The notes below the pieces were generated by a model. The model ran no database searches. It was not told the origin of the DNA and was given only the letters and a program-made list of their open reading frames with translations. This document shows positions 1 to 8,655 of a stretch of DNA of 64,000 bases, one piece after another. The stretch is from Anaerocaecibacter muris (GTDB lineage Bacteria; Bacillota; Clostridia; Christensenellales; Pumilibacteraceae): positions 62,001 to 126,000 of the forward strand of contig NZ_CALPCE010000002.1 of assembly GCF_943192945.1 (NCBI RefSeq). Direction: 5' to 3'. Position numbers and translations under genes: made by a program. How positions within the stretch are numbered: position 1 is the first letter of the stretch; every line of letters starts with the position of its first letter.

Positions 1-23
1 GATATTGTTTTTGATTTTTATTG

Positions 24-347
24 TCAGCGGTTTTCGCGCTTGGAGTTTATCAGCTTTAACAGGTCGAGCACCAAGCCTATTTCCATTGCGTCCATTTTGT
101 TGAGTTCGTCGGCTATTGCCTTGTACTCGACGGGGAACGCTATTCGGTCGTCGAAAAACTCGCTCGCGCTCATGCCGAAATAATCGCAAAAGTTTATAAG
201 ACCCTCGACCGACGGCATGCTTTTGCCCGTTTCTATCTGGTTGATGTATTCGCTGCTCTGTCCGAGTTCCATACTCAACCGCCGCGCCGATATGTTGTGC
301 GCAAGTCGTATTCTTGCGTAACGCTCTTTTATAAAGCCTTTGTCCAT
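24..347 (-). CDS. XRE-family helix-turn-helix regulator
   Basis: This 107-residue protein has an N-terminal HTH_3 domain (about residues 8-62). It shows the usual pattern of a first helix with ARRLS, a recognition helix with SSEYINQIETG, and the PSVEGLINFC segment. The remaining C-terminal part is a short helical tail, probably for dimerisation. The gene is divergent from the large zinc-ribbon membrane protein at 551. Palindromic repeats fill the shared intergenic region, so autoregulation and control of the neighbour are likely (inference). No Shine-Dalgarno sequence precedes the ATG; a -10-like TAAAAT ends 6 nt upstream, so the message may be leaderless. The ligand or signal is unknown. Confidence 0.85.
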   Translation of the reverse strand: MDKGFIKERYARIRLAHNISARRLSMELGQSSEYINQIETGKSMPSVEGLINFCDYFGMSASEFFDDRIAFPVEYKAIADELNKMDAMEIGLVLDLLKLINSKRENR

Positions 348-353
348 GCTTCA

Positions 354-431
354 ATTTTACAATATGTATCTGTAAATATTGCATATATTCAATATTTATT
401 ACTTGACATACATACTGATAATATGTATAAT
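354..431. promoter_or_regulatory. Divergent promoters with operator palindromes
   Basis: On the plus strand TTGACA (403-408) and TATAAT (426-431) are 17 bp apart and drive the gene at 551. An inverted repeat ATACATA/TATGTAT (408-414, 422-428) sits in that spacer, and a further TATGTAT lies at 363-369. A second inverted repeat AAATATTG/CAATATTT spans 374-397. On the minus strand TAAAAT (354-359) is the probable -10 of the regulator. Binding by the divergent XRE protein is inferred. Confidence 0.6.
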
Positions 432-550
432 AAGTGTAATAAATATTCACGCGCTGTATTTTCGTTAAATTTTTGTCGTGAACTACTGTTGTTTGTGGCG
501 GAGAGGCGGACGAAATGCGGTACGTGACGGATAAATCGAAGGAGGTACAT

Positions 551-3500
551 ATGTACAAATGTACAAATTGCGGCAACGAGTTTGACGGCAAGTTTTGTCC
601 CGAGTGCGGAACAAAGCGCGTCGAGCAACTTATTTGCCCCGACTGCGGCACGCAAGCTACGGCAGGCGCGCGGTTTTGCTCGGAGTGCGGGCATGCGTTT
701 GCGCAACCCGTCAAGCCGGCGCAGGCGACTGACGCGCAACCGCATTTTGCGCAACAACAGCCCGCGCCAAGCGCAAATGACGAGCCAATCGTAAGGAACG
801 CACCGACCGCGCAGGCGGAATCGGGCGCGACGGCGACAAGCGTGCAATCCGACAATATGCAAAAGGGCGCTACGCCCGCGGTTTTAAAAAAGATTTACGC
901 CGCGCTTCGGTTCGCGCCCATGGCGATGTTCGCGCTGTATTCGGTGTTGTTGTTGCTGTTTTATCTTGCGCCAATAGCCGAAGTGCCGTTATTGAGTCTT
1001 ATGGGCGGCGGCGGTTCGGAAAGCGCGGGAAGCGTGTATTCCATGTTGGACGGACTTGTAGGCATAAGCGTAACGCTTATTATTTTTGCGGCGGCGGCAA
1101 TCGCGTATGCGATAGTTGCGACCGTATGCACATTCCGCGCCGACAAGCGCGATAGGGAGATCAAGCTGTTCGGCAAGCTAAACATGACGTTGGGCGAAGC
1201 CATATCGGCGTTTTCGATAATCGCGTATCTTATATTCGTCATACTTGCGGGCGTTGCCATGGGTCAGGTTTCGAGTATAAACGACGACGCGTTGGGCGGT
1301 ATGGGCGATATGGGCGGCATGGGAATTTCGCTTACCGTTGTGGAAAGCGGCGCCGCGCCCAAGCTCGTAATGGCGTTTGCCATAATATTTATGGTATTTG
1401 CGGCGGCGGCTGTCGTCGTCAGAATAATACTCGGCAAAAAGTTCCCCGAACTGTGGCAAGCCGAATCGTCGGCGCGCGCGGAGCGGGAAGCAAAGCGCAA
1501 AGAGGCGGCGGAGCAAGCGGCGGCAAGCGCGGCGGCGGCAATGCCGACCGGCGGCGCAATAGCGGCGGACGGCATTCAAAAAACGAAGTCCGCGGCTACA
1601 ATAGAGAGCGGAGTTAAACCGCTGTTGCATTATGCTTATGCCAACAAAAAAGCGCAACGTGCGGTTCTGTACGCGTTTTTATGTTTGCAGCTTACCATGA
1701 TCGCAGTGATTGTGTTTTTAATACTGACTATTTGTTACGTTTGCACGGTCATCAGTCCGCACTGGATAATTTTGACGGGCGCGTGCTGTATGGCGTTGTC
1801 CGTGCTGTTGAGCTTTGTTATACCCGTCAAAAAATGGTCGCCCGAAAGTTTCCGCGACGTGGTGTCCAAAAAGACGAAACACAATAAAGGCAAACTGAAT
1901 ATCAAGAAATTCGTTTTCATGTATATCACGCTTATACACTTGACGGAGGCGTTAGTAGTGTTCCGATTGGTATTCGGCGTATTGTTGCGCGGGTATTTGG
2001 TTGCGGATATTTTCGGAATAGTCGCGTGCGCGGCGTTGTTGGTGGCGGCAAACGCCGTTGCAAAACGCAATCACGCAATATCCGAATATCTGTTCGGTCA
2101 TCAGGGTCCGCCCCCCGGAGCGGAGCTTGTCGTTGAGTACGACGAAGAAATTCAGCGCGCGGCATACGAAAATTATAAAGCCGCCGTCAAGGCAAAACGC
2201 GCCAAAAAAGATTCGCCCGACGTAAAGAAAAAGACGGTAAAGCGGCGCGTTAAGTTCGGCGTTGCGGGCGCGCTGTTGGTCGCCGTTTCGGTATTTGCAA
2301 TCGTCACGCCGCCGCTCCTTACGGACAGATTTTCGGCAAGCTATGTAAGCGAGCTTAAAGGAAGCGTTGTCGAGGCGGACTGGTCGTTGCGGTGGATGAT
2401 GGGCGATCCCGCCGTCGTGCGCAATATCGGCGAGGATTCCGCCGTTATCGAGTATTGCAGCGACAATTATCTCGAACTTATGAAAGAGGCGTATGAAATA
2501 GAAAAGCAAATCGAAAACGCGGAAGCCAACGGCGATTTGAGCAAACTGCAATCGCTGTATGTAAAAATGCAAAGCCTCGAAGCGCGTTTAAAAACTATGA
2601 CTTTTCAATCGCTGTCCGTTTATATCAATAAGGAAGTGTATTTTTACGACGATAACGGGTCGTCAAATAGCGAATTGAACAGTTACAACATTTTCGACGG
2701 CGGCGGTTTTTCTTTTTACGACGCGAAAGTAATAGGGATCGAGCTTGACAATAATCGTTGTTTGTCGTCGCTCGACGGACGGAAAAACGTTAAAGAGGTG
2801 CATTGCGACGGCGCGCAATTAGTGCGTTACGGCGCGCCGATTGCCGCGGGCGCATATACGGAAGTGTTCTACACCGACGGCAGTTATCGCTACATGCCGC
2901 TCGAAGGCTCTGCGTTTATCGGCGTGGATACGAGTAGATTGGGCGCGCAAAGCGTAAAGGTGCAGGACGATTGGGGCGAGTATACTATTAGCGTAAACGT
3001 AGTAAGCAGCGTATCGGGCACGACCGAATTCAACGGCAGAAAAGTGGATTACACGCTGACGGCAAAGGAATCCGATAACGGTCTGCGGCTTGCGCTTACA
3101 AACTATAAAGAGGATTACGACTATCGCGGAAGCATAGAAAATTCGCAGTGGTATGCCAACGCGTCACAAATAACGGAATTGCATTTCGACGCAAGTATAG
3201 ATTCGTATTTCGTTACCGATCGGATCGACATGTCGATATTTACTTCGCTCCGCGATATTACCGTCGCGTCCAACAGCAATTACCTGCGCGCCGAAAACGG
3301 CATACTTTATAACATGAGCGACAACCGAATACTGTACGCCGTGGGCGAAGCACTGCGCGGTTCTACGCGTGAAAACGCCGTAATAGGCGAAGCGGAACAA
3401 CGGTACGAAGTTTATATGTCCGACGAATATTTTGACGAGTATTGGATTTCGTTCACGCCGCAGGAATCGGGTCGTTATTCGTTCTTTTCCGACAGCAATT

Positions 3501-4021
3501 ACGTTTATGCGGCGGGCGCACTGTACGTCGGCGACGATACAACGCCTGTGATAGAAGATAACGAATACGGCGACAGATACGATTTTTCGATGGAATACAA
3601 TCTCACGGCGGGAACGACTTACTATTTGCGAACGTCGAGAGTGGGATACGAAGGACTGTGCGGGGTAAGCATTAACCGTATCGGCGATATAGAAAACGGC
3701 TATTCGCGCGACAATCCCGTAATAGCTTCGGTCGGCTCGAAGTATAATGTGACTTTCGATTCGAGCGGCGACGAGTTTTGGATTTCATTCACGCCCGAAA
3801 GTTCGGACACTTATGTCATTCAGTCGAAAGGCAATCTCGATACTCATGCCGCGCTGTATGAGGGCGACGGCACTTCGCCGGTCGAAACCGACGACGATAG
3901 CGGAGAGAGTAATAATTTTTTAATAAGTCGCCGATTGACTGCGGGAACAACTTACTATATTAAAGTAATGCCCTATGATAGTAGCGGAATGTGCACGGTG
4001 CATATAGATGTTGCAACTTGA
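551..4021 (+). CDS. Large zinc-ribbon multi-pass membrane protein with C-terminal PPC-like domains
   Basis: The ATG at 551 is chosen because GGAGG lies 7 nt upstream; an upstream in-frame start has no such site. The 1156-residue protein opens with two zinc ribbons (CTNCG/CPECG and CPDCG/CSECG, residues 4-50) and a polar linker. About eight transmembrane segments follow between residues 120 and 505, with a last one near 570-590. The large C-terminal part is probably extracytoplasmic. It ends in two repeats of about 100 residues with the FWISFTPE..Y and LTAGTTYY pattern of bacterial pre-peptidase C-terminal (PPC) domains. A cytosolic metal ribbon joined to exported beta-domains suggests an envelope or signalling role, but no catalytic motif is visible and the function is unknown. 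Confidence 0.85.
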   Translation: MYKCTNCGNEFDGKFCPECGTKRVEQLICPDCGTQATAGARFCSECGHAFAQPVKPAQATDAQPHFAQQQPAPSANDEPIVRNAPTAQAESGATATSVQSDNMQKGATPAVLKKIYAALRFAPMAMFALYSVLLLLFYLAPIAEVPLLSLMGGGGSESAGSVYSMLDGLVGISVTLIIFAAAAIAYAIVATVCTFRADKRDREIKLFGKLNMTLGEAISAFSIIAYLIFVILAGVAMGQVSSINDDALGGMGDMGGMGISLTVVESGAAPKLVMAFAIIFMVFAAAAVVVRIILGKKFPELWQAESSARAEREAKRKEAAEQAAASAAAAMPTGGAIAADGIQKTKSAATIESGVKPLLHYAYANKKAQRAVLYAFLCLQLTMIAVIVFLILTICYVCTVISPHWIILTGACCMALSVLLSFVIPVKKWSPESFRDVVSKKTKHNKGKLNIKKFVFMYITLIHLTEALVVFRLVFGVLLRGYLVADIFGIVACAALLVAANAVAKRNHAISEYLFGHQGPPPGAELVVEYDEEIQRAAYENYKAAVKAKRAKKDSPDVKKKTVKRRVKFGVAGALLVAVSVFAIVTPPLLTDRFSASYVSELKGSVVEADWSLRWMMGDPAVVRNIGEDSAVIEYCSDNYLELMKEAYEIEKQIENAEANGDLSKLQSLYVKMQSLEARLKTMTFQSLSVYINKEVYFYDDNGSSNSELNSYNIFDGGGFSFYDAKVIGIELDNNRCLSSLDGRKNVKEVHCDGAQLVRYGAPIAAGAYTEVFYTDGSYRYMPLEGSAFIGVDTSRLGAQSVKVQDDWGEYTISVNVVSSVSGTTEFNGRKVDYTLTAKESDNGLRLALTNYKEDYDYRGSIENSQWYANASQITELHFDASIDSYFVTDRIDMSIFTSLRDITVASNSNYLRAENGILYNMSDNRILYAVGEALRGSTRENAVIGEAEQRYEVYMSDEYFDEYWISFTPQESGRYSFFSDSNYVYAAGALYVGDDTTPVIEDNEYGDRYDFSMEYNLTAGTTYYLRTSRVGYEGLCGVSINRIGDIENGYSRDNPVIASVGSKYNVTFDSSGDEFWISFTPESSDTYVIQSKGNLDTHAALYEGDGTSPVETDDDSGESNNFLISRRLTAGTTYYIKVMPYDSSGMCTVHIDVAT

Positions 4022-4066
4022 CGAATATTATATGTCATAAATAAAACCGTAAATTTAAATTAAAGG

Positions 4067-4095
4067 CGGCGGCGATCCGAATACGGTCGCCGCCG
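4067..4095 (+). terminator. Terminator-like hairpin
   Basis: CGGCGGCGA (4067-4075) pairs with TCGCCGCCG (4087-4095). Only a weak T-rich stretch follows. It lies 45 nt after the zinc-ribbon protein gene. Confidence 0.5.
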
Positions 4096-4139
4096 TTGTT
4101 TACATTTGAAAAAGAAGCGTGCCGAATTGCGAAATACCG

Positions 4140-4168
4140 TTGACAATGCGTTGCGTGTCGGATATAAT
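4140..4168 (+). promoter_or_regulatory. Sigma-A promoter of the esterase gene
   Basis: TTGACA (4140-4145) and TATAAT (4163-4168) are separated by 17 bp. This predicts a leader of about 30 nt with GGAG before the start codon at 4204. Confidence 0.8.
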
Positions 4169-4203
4169 AAGGAAAACAAGCCGCTTATGCGGAAAACGGA
4201 GTA

Positions 4204-5058
4204 ATGATGAATACGCAGACTATCGACCTTTACGCACAACTTAACGTGCCGCGCAACGGCGCGACGGGCGGATATTTGCACGCTTACGTGCCTAACCGCT
4301 CAAAAGAAACCGTTAAAAAAACCCATCCCGCGATTATAATCTGCGCGGGCGGCGCGTACAGATTTTTATCGGACAGGGAGGATGAGCCGATCGCGCTTCG
4401 GTTCGCCGTTTTGGGTTATTGCGCGTTTACGCTCGAATACACGGTAAACGCGGCTTATCCCGTGCCGCTTATAGAAGCGTGCATGGCGACGGCGTATTTG
4501 CGCGAGCATGCGGACGAGTATTGCATAAGCCCGACGCATATCGGCGTGCTCGGCTTTTCGGCGGGCGGCAATCTTGCGGCGATGCACGCGACGCTGTTTG
4601 CTGAAAAGGAAGTGCAAGCCGCGCTCGGCGCGCATGCACAGTACGTGCGACCGGACGCCGCGGTGCTGTGCTATCCCGTCGCCACGCTCGACATTTGCAC
4701 GCACGGCGAATCGTGCGAGGTCATAACGGGCGGCGACAAAAAGTTGCGCGACCGCATTTCGCCCGAAAAGCGGGTGACAAAGGACAGCGCGCCCGCGTTT
4801 ATTTGGCACACGTATGAGGATGACGGCGTGCCCGTCGAAAACTCTTTACTGTTGGCGACTGCGTACCGCAAAGCGGGCGTGCCGTTTGCTCTGCACGTGT
4901 TTGAAAAAGGTTGGCACGGCATGAGTTTGTGTAACGCGATTGTAAGCAATCAAACCGCCGCTGACGTGGAAATGTATCACGTGGGCAAGTGGTTCGATCT
5001 TGCAATCGATTGGCTCGCCGCGCACGGTTTTCGTTTGGAAGTCGCAGGCGAAAAATAG
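4204..5058 (+). CDS. Alpha/beta hydrolase (acetyl-xylan esterase/BD-FAE-like)
   Basis: The 284-residue cytosolic serine hydrolase has the oxyanion-hole segment CAGGAYRFLS near residue 48 and the nucleophile elbow GFSAGG with Ser119. A probable acidic residue lies in the YEDDGVP region, and the histidine is in KGWHGMS near residue 240. Family knowledge places it with short-chain carbohydrate or acyl esterases; the substrate is not visible. It has its own promoter at 4140-4168 and is followed by a strong bidirectional terminator, so it is probably monocistronic. Two ATGs are adjacent at 4204 and 4207 behind GGAGTA; the second is equally possible. There is no signal peptide. Confidence 0.85.
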   Translation: MMNTQTIDLYAQLNVPRNGATGGYLHAYVPNRSKETVKKTHPAIIICAGGAYRFLSDREDEPIALRFAVLGYCAFTLEYTVNAAYPVPLIEACMATAYLREHADEYCISPTHIGVLGFSAGGNLAAMHATLFAEKEVQAALGAHAQYVRPDAAVLCYPVATLDICTHGESCEVITGGDKKLRDRISPEKRVTKDSAPAFIWHTYEDDGVPVENSLLLATAYRKAGVPFALHVFEKGWHGMSLCNAIVSNQTAADVEMYHVGKWFDLAIDWLAAHGFRLEVAGEK

Positions 5059-5093
5059 TCCGCGCAATTCCGCGTGTTAAATTAACGATAAAT

Positions 5094-5130
5094 AAAACCT
5101 CCGCCGTCGGGAACGAGAGCGGAGGTTTTT
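5094..5130. terminator. Bidirectional terminator
   Basis: AAAACCTCCGC (5094-5104) pairs with GCGGAGGTTTT (5119-5129) and is followed by T residues. The A-run on the left gives a T-run on the other strand. It separates the convergent esterase and aminopeptidase genes. Confidence 0.85.
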
Positions 5131-5174
5131 ATAATTACGGAAAACAATTTACTGCGGAATCGGCGCGGCGCGCA

Positions 5175-6407
5175 TTACTCGAAGTCTTTTGTAAAGTTGC
5201 CGTTTTCAAAGACTTTGAGCGTTTTGCCGTCCTTGGTTTCGGCGGTTATTTCCAAATCCTTGGTGCCGACCATAAAATCGACGTGCACGTCGGAATCGTT
5301 TATGCCGCGTTTGGACAACTCCTCTTTGCTCATGCTGTCGCCGCCCTTAACGCAGGTAGGGTAGGCTTGACCTATCGCAAAGTGACAGCTCGCGTTCTCG
5401 TCGAACAGCGTTTCGTAAAACAGCGTGTTCAACTTGCTTATGGGCGAGTCGTAAGGCACGAGCGCGATTTCACCCAGACTGCGACTGCCTTCGTCGGTGT
5501 CGATTATGCCTTGCAATACGTCCTGATTTGTGCTCGCCTTGGCTTCGGTTATGCGCCCGCCTTTGAGCGTGAGTTCGATATTTTCTATAATCTTGCCGTT
5601 ATAGCACAGCGGCATTGCGGCTTTTATAACGCCGTCGATATTGCGGCAGTCGGGTGCGGAAAAAACTTCCTCGGTCGGCATGTTCGCATGGAACATTACG
5701 CCGTTGCAATCCTCTGCGCCGCCCGAAAACACATAGCCTTCGGGCAAGCCGACATATACGTCCGTGCCTAACTTGTTTTTGTAGTGCATGCGCGTAATGC
5801 CCGCGGCGTTGAGCCGATCGCAACGTGTTTTAAGTTTTTCGGAGTGTTTTTTCCACGCTTTGACGGGGTCGTCGTTATCTACGCGCGTCGTCTTGGCAAT
5901 GTACTTGCCCAGCTTTTTATATGCGTCGCGTTCTTTGAGGTCGGGGAACATCAGCTTCGCCCATGCGGGGTGGGGATATGCTATGATAGACCATTTAATC
6001 TTGTGCGACATGGCTTTGTCGTAATAGGGCGACAGGTTTTTCATGTCCGCACGGCGCGCCGCGGTTATCTTTGCCGCGTCCGCGTGTTCCAAGCCGTTGG
6101 GATCTTCGCAGATAATATTGATGACGCAACCGTCGACGTCGGCGTAATAATTGCGCTCGTCGTAGACGAATTTCGGTTTGTTCGTTAGCGTTTCGACGGA
6201 CTGGTGCGCAAAGTCGAGCTTGGTAAGTTCGCCGTCGCGATAGCGGACTATTACGCGTTTCGCGCCGCGCTCGTAACACAGCTTGACTATTTCGTGCGTA
6301 AGCTCTACCGCGTCCACCGAGGAAATAACGTAAACTTCTTCGCCCGCTTGGACGTTTACGCCCGAATACACGACCGCTTTGGCAAGACCTTTGTTAAGTT
6401 TTTTCAT
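5175..6407 (-). CDS. M29-family aminopeptidase (AmpS/aminopeptidase T type)
   Basis: The 410-residue length and overall architecture match the M29 metallo-aminopeptidases. The N-terminal segment with GEEVYVISS and the C-terminal segments with GGAEDCNG, ENIELTLKGG, DEGSRSLGEIA and HVDFMVG carry the usual metal-binding Glu, His and Asp residues. The family removes N-terminal amino acids from peptides in the cytosol using two divalent metals (Co, Zn or Mn). AGGAG lies shortly upstream of the ATG at 6407. It is transcribed in the same direction as the fumarase genes, which end about 70 nt upstream, so one transcript is possible. Confidence 0.92.
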   Translation of the reverse strand: MKKLNKGLAKAVVYSGVNVQAGEEVYVISSVDAVELTHEIVKLCYERGAKRVIVRYRDGELTKLDFAHQSVETLTNKPKFVYDERNYYADVDGCVINIICEDPNGLEHADAAKITAARRADMKNLSPYYDKAMSHKIKWSIIAYPHPAWAKLMFPDLKERDAYKKLGKYIAKTTRVDNDDPVKAWKKHSEKLKTRCDRLNAAGITRMHYKNKLGTDVYVGLPEGYVFSGGAEDCNGVMFHANMPTEEVFSAPDCRNIDGVIKAAMPLCYNGKIIENIELTLKGGRITEAKASTNQDVLQGIIDTDEGSRSLGEIALVPYDSPISKLNTLFYETLFDENASCHFAIGQAYPTCVKGGDSMSKEELSKRGINDSDVHVDFMVGTKDLEITAETKDGKTLKVFENGNFTKDFE

Positions 6408-6478
6408 AATATATATTTCTCCTATTTATATGCTGTTCCGTGCCGCCCGCACGTTATTTTGATTTTGCCGCGCCGCCG

Positions 6479-6985
6479 CTAAACGACGGACACGACTGCG
6501 GGAAAGTCCTCGACGGTGAGTTTGTACACCGCTTCGCAACCGAGGTCGGGGAAGGCGATTAGTTCGCACGCGGTCACTCGGCTTTGATACAGCGCCGCCG
6601 CGCCGCCTATCGCGGTGAGATACGCCGCGCCGCGCTCTTTTATAGCTTGTGTAACGGCGGGGCTTCTTACGCCTTTGCCTATCATAACTTTAAGCCCGTT
6701 TTCCAAAAGCAGCGGGGTGTATGCGTCCATTCTTCCGCTTGTCGTCGGACCGCAACTGCCTATTATTTGTCCGTCGGCGGCGGGCGTGGGGCCGCAGTAG
6801 TAGATTGCGGCGTTGTTTAAATCGAACGGCAATTTTTCGCCCGCGCGTATCGCCGCGGCAATGCGCTTGTGCGCTTGGTCGCGCGCCGTGTACAGCGTGC
6901 CGTAAACGCTTACAAACGTGCCCGCGCGCAGATTTTTTATAACTTTTCCGTCCGTCGGAAGATACAGCTTTTTATTATCCGTCAC
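6479..6985 (-). CDS. Fumarate hydratase class I, beta subunit
   Basis: This 168-residue protein is the C-terminal (beta) subunit of the two-chain, oxygen-sensitive Fe-S fumarase/tartrate dehydratase family. Signature segments are YCGPTPA, GSCGPTTSGRMD, MIGKG and the FPDLGCEAV end. With the alpha chain it interconverts fumarate and malate. I place the start at GTG 6985, which overlaps the TGA of the alpha gene (GTGA) and gives a translationally coupled pair. An upstream in-frame ATG at 7018 would add 11 residues inside the alpha gene and is less likely. L-tartrate dehydratase activity cannot be excluded from sequence alone. Confidence 0.92.
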   Translation of the reverse strand: MTDNKKLYLPTDGKVIKNLRAGTFVSVYGTLYTARDQAHKRIAAAIRAGEKLPFDLNNAAIYYCGPTPAADGQIIGSCGPTTSGRMDAYTPLLLENGLKVMIGKGVRSPAVTQAIKERGAAYLTAIGGAAALYQSRVTACELIAFPDLGCEAVYKLTVEDFPAVVSVV

Positions 6986-7803
6986 AGTTTCACCGTCCCG
7001 TGCCGCAGGCTGTGGCATTGAAGATTGACCGCGACGGGCAACATGCCTATGTGCGTGGGCGCGACTTCTATGTTGACGGCGAGCGCGGTAAGATTGCCGC
7101 CGAGCGCCGCCACGCCTATGCCGAGCGCGTTTATTTTGTCTGTAAGTTGCGCTTCGAGCGCGGCGACGTCCGCCCGCGCGTTGTAAGTCCCGATAGGGCG
7201 GAGCAATGCGCGCTTACTCAAAGAACAGGCGGTTTCGGTCACGCCGCCTATGCCGACGCCCACGACAAGCGGGGGGCAGGCGTTTCGCCCGCCGCGTTCC
7301 GCCGCGTCCACGACCGAGCGCACTATTCCGTCCGCGCCGTCCGCGGGCGTAAGCATGTACAGGCGCGACATGTTTTCGCTGCCCGCGCCCTTTGCCAAAA
7401 ACGTTATTTCCAAGTCCTCGCCGTCGGTTATTTCCGTTTCTATGACGGCGGGGGTGTTGTCGTGAGTGTTTTGCCGCGTCAGTGGGTCGGCGACGGATTT
7501 GCGCGCGCCCGCATATGCGTCGCGCACCGCGCCGTGCAGTGCGGCGGTTAAACCTTTACAGCAAACTCCGTCGCCCATGCGCACGAAAAACAACGCTTGA
7601 CCGGTGTCTTGACAGCAGTACAAACGCTTGGATTCGGCTATGCGGTTGTTTTCCGCAATCAGCTTTGCGGCGGCGGATTCGAGCGCGTTGTCGCTGTCCA
7701 ATCGGTCGAGCGCGGCGGTCACCGCCGCGTCGGGTTTGATAAGACACTCGGTTATAAGCCGAGCGACGCGCTCGCGCACAATGGCGCAATCGACTGTTTT
7801 CAT
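6982..7803 (-). CDS. Fumarate hydratase class I, alpha subunit
   Basis: The 273-residue alpha subunit carries the Fe-S ligand segment CCQDTGQA near residue 63, a GSENMS motif, and the CPPLVVGVGIGG segment with a further conserved cysteine. The family binds a catalytic 4Fe-4S cluster and hydrates fumarate. Its use here fits an anaerobe with a partial TCA cycle. The gene is divergent from walJ. An extended -10 (TG-T-TAAAAT, 7810-7815 on the minus strand) ends 6 nt before the ATG, with TTGTGT 17 bp further upstream and no Shine-Dalgarno sequence. The transcript therefore looks leaderless. Confidence 0.93.
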   Translation of the reverse strand: MKTVDCAIVRERVARLITECLIKPDAAVTAALDRLDSDNALESAAAKLIAENNRIAESKRLYCCQDTGQALFFVRMGDGVCCKGLTAALHGAVRDAYAGARKSVADPLTRQNTHDNTPAVIETEITDGEDLEITFLAKGAGSENMSRLYMLTPADGADGIVRSVVDAAERGGRNACPPLVVGVGIGGVTETACSLSKRALLRPIGTYNARADVAALEAQLTDKINALGIGVAALGGNLTALAVNIEVAPTHIGMLPVAVNLQCHSLRHGTVKL

Positions 7804-7809
7804 GATATT

Positions 7810-7877
7810 ATTTTAACATAAGCCGACAGTAAACACAACAAAATTCACTTGATTTTGAGTATATAATCCTGTATAAT
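7810..7877. promoter_or_regulatory. Divergent fumarase/walJ promoters, both apparently leaderless
   Basis: Minus strand: TTGTGT (7833-7838), 17 bp, TAAAAT (7810-7815), then 6 nt to ATG. Plus strand: TTGATT (7849-7854), 17 bp, TATAAT (7872-7877), then 7 nt to ATG. Neither start codon has a ribosome-binding site. Confidence 0.7.
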
Positions 7878-7884
7878 AATTTAA

Positions 7885-8655
7885 ATGGGATTAAGAATTT
7901 GCAGTCTGGCGTCCGGATCGAAAGGTAACTGCTGTTACGTGTCTGACGGACGAACCGATATACTTATCGACCTCGGCATTTCCGCGCTTCGCGCGGAGAA
8001 GTGTTTGAGCGTGCTGGGCGTTGACGCGGACGGCGTGAACGTGCTTGTTACGCACTCGCATACCGATCACGTCGGCGGGCTTAAAATTTTTTGCAAGCGT
8101 CACGTCGGCGCGCGTATTCATTGCCAAAAGGAGAGCGCGAACGCCGTCGAGTATTATTCGGGCGTCGAGCCGTGCGTGGTGGAACGCGCGTTCCGAGTGG
8201 GAACGCTGTCCGTTACGGCTGTGCCCGCATCTCACGACGTGCCGTGTTTCGGTTACGTTATTTCGGACGGGAGCAAGCGCGTCGCGGTCATGACTGACGT
8301 AGGCACGCTCAATCCCGAACAGCTTGCGCTGTTTGCCGCGTGCGACATCGTTATGCTCGAAGCCAATCACGATATTGCCAAGCTGAACGCCAATCCTCGA
8401 TATACGCGCGTACTAAAAGCGCGCATAAGCTCGCGTTACGGGCACTTGTCCAACGCCGACTGCGCCGCGGCGTGCGCGTATCTCGCGGGCAACGGCGTGC
8501 GGAATTTTATTCTCGCACACCTGTCGGAGGAGAACAACGAACCCGACCTCGCCGTCAACGAGGTTGTAAACGGAATAGTAAAAGCCGGCGTAACCGACGC
8601 GCGGGTGATAGCCGCGGGGCAGTACGCAATGACGGGGTTGTTTGAAGTATGTTAA
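7885..8655 (+). CDS. walJ: MBL-fold metallohydrolase, WalJ/YycJ type
   Basis: The 256-residue protein has the metallo-beta-lactamase motif HSHTDH (His57, His59, Asp61, His62), DVG and a late AHLSEENN segment. It starts with the LRICSLASGSKGNC block typical of YycJ/WalJ. In Firmicutes this exonuclease-like enzyme is linked to the WalRK cell-wall regulon and to mismatch repair. Here it is not beside walRK. It heads a cluster in which the next CPBP gene overlaps its end by 7 nt. The ATG lies 7 nt after a TATAAT -10 box and has no Shine-Dalgarno sequence. Confidence 0.88.
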   Translation: MGLRICSLASGSKGNCCYVSDGRTDILIDLGISALRAEKCLSVLGVDADGVNVLVTHSHTDHVGGLKIFCKRHVGARIHCQKESANAVEYYSGVEPCVVERAFRVGTLSVTAVPASHDVPCFGYVISDGSKRVAVMTDVGTLNPEQLALFAACDIVMLEANHDIAKLNANPRYTRVLKARISSRYGHLSNADCAAACAYLAGNGVRNFILAHLSEENNEPDLAVNEVVNGIVKAGVTDARVIAAGQYAMTGLFEVC

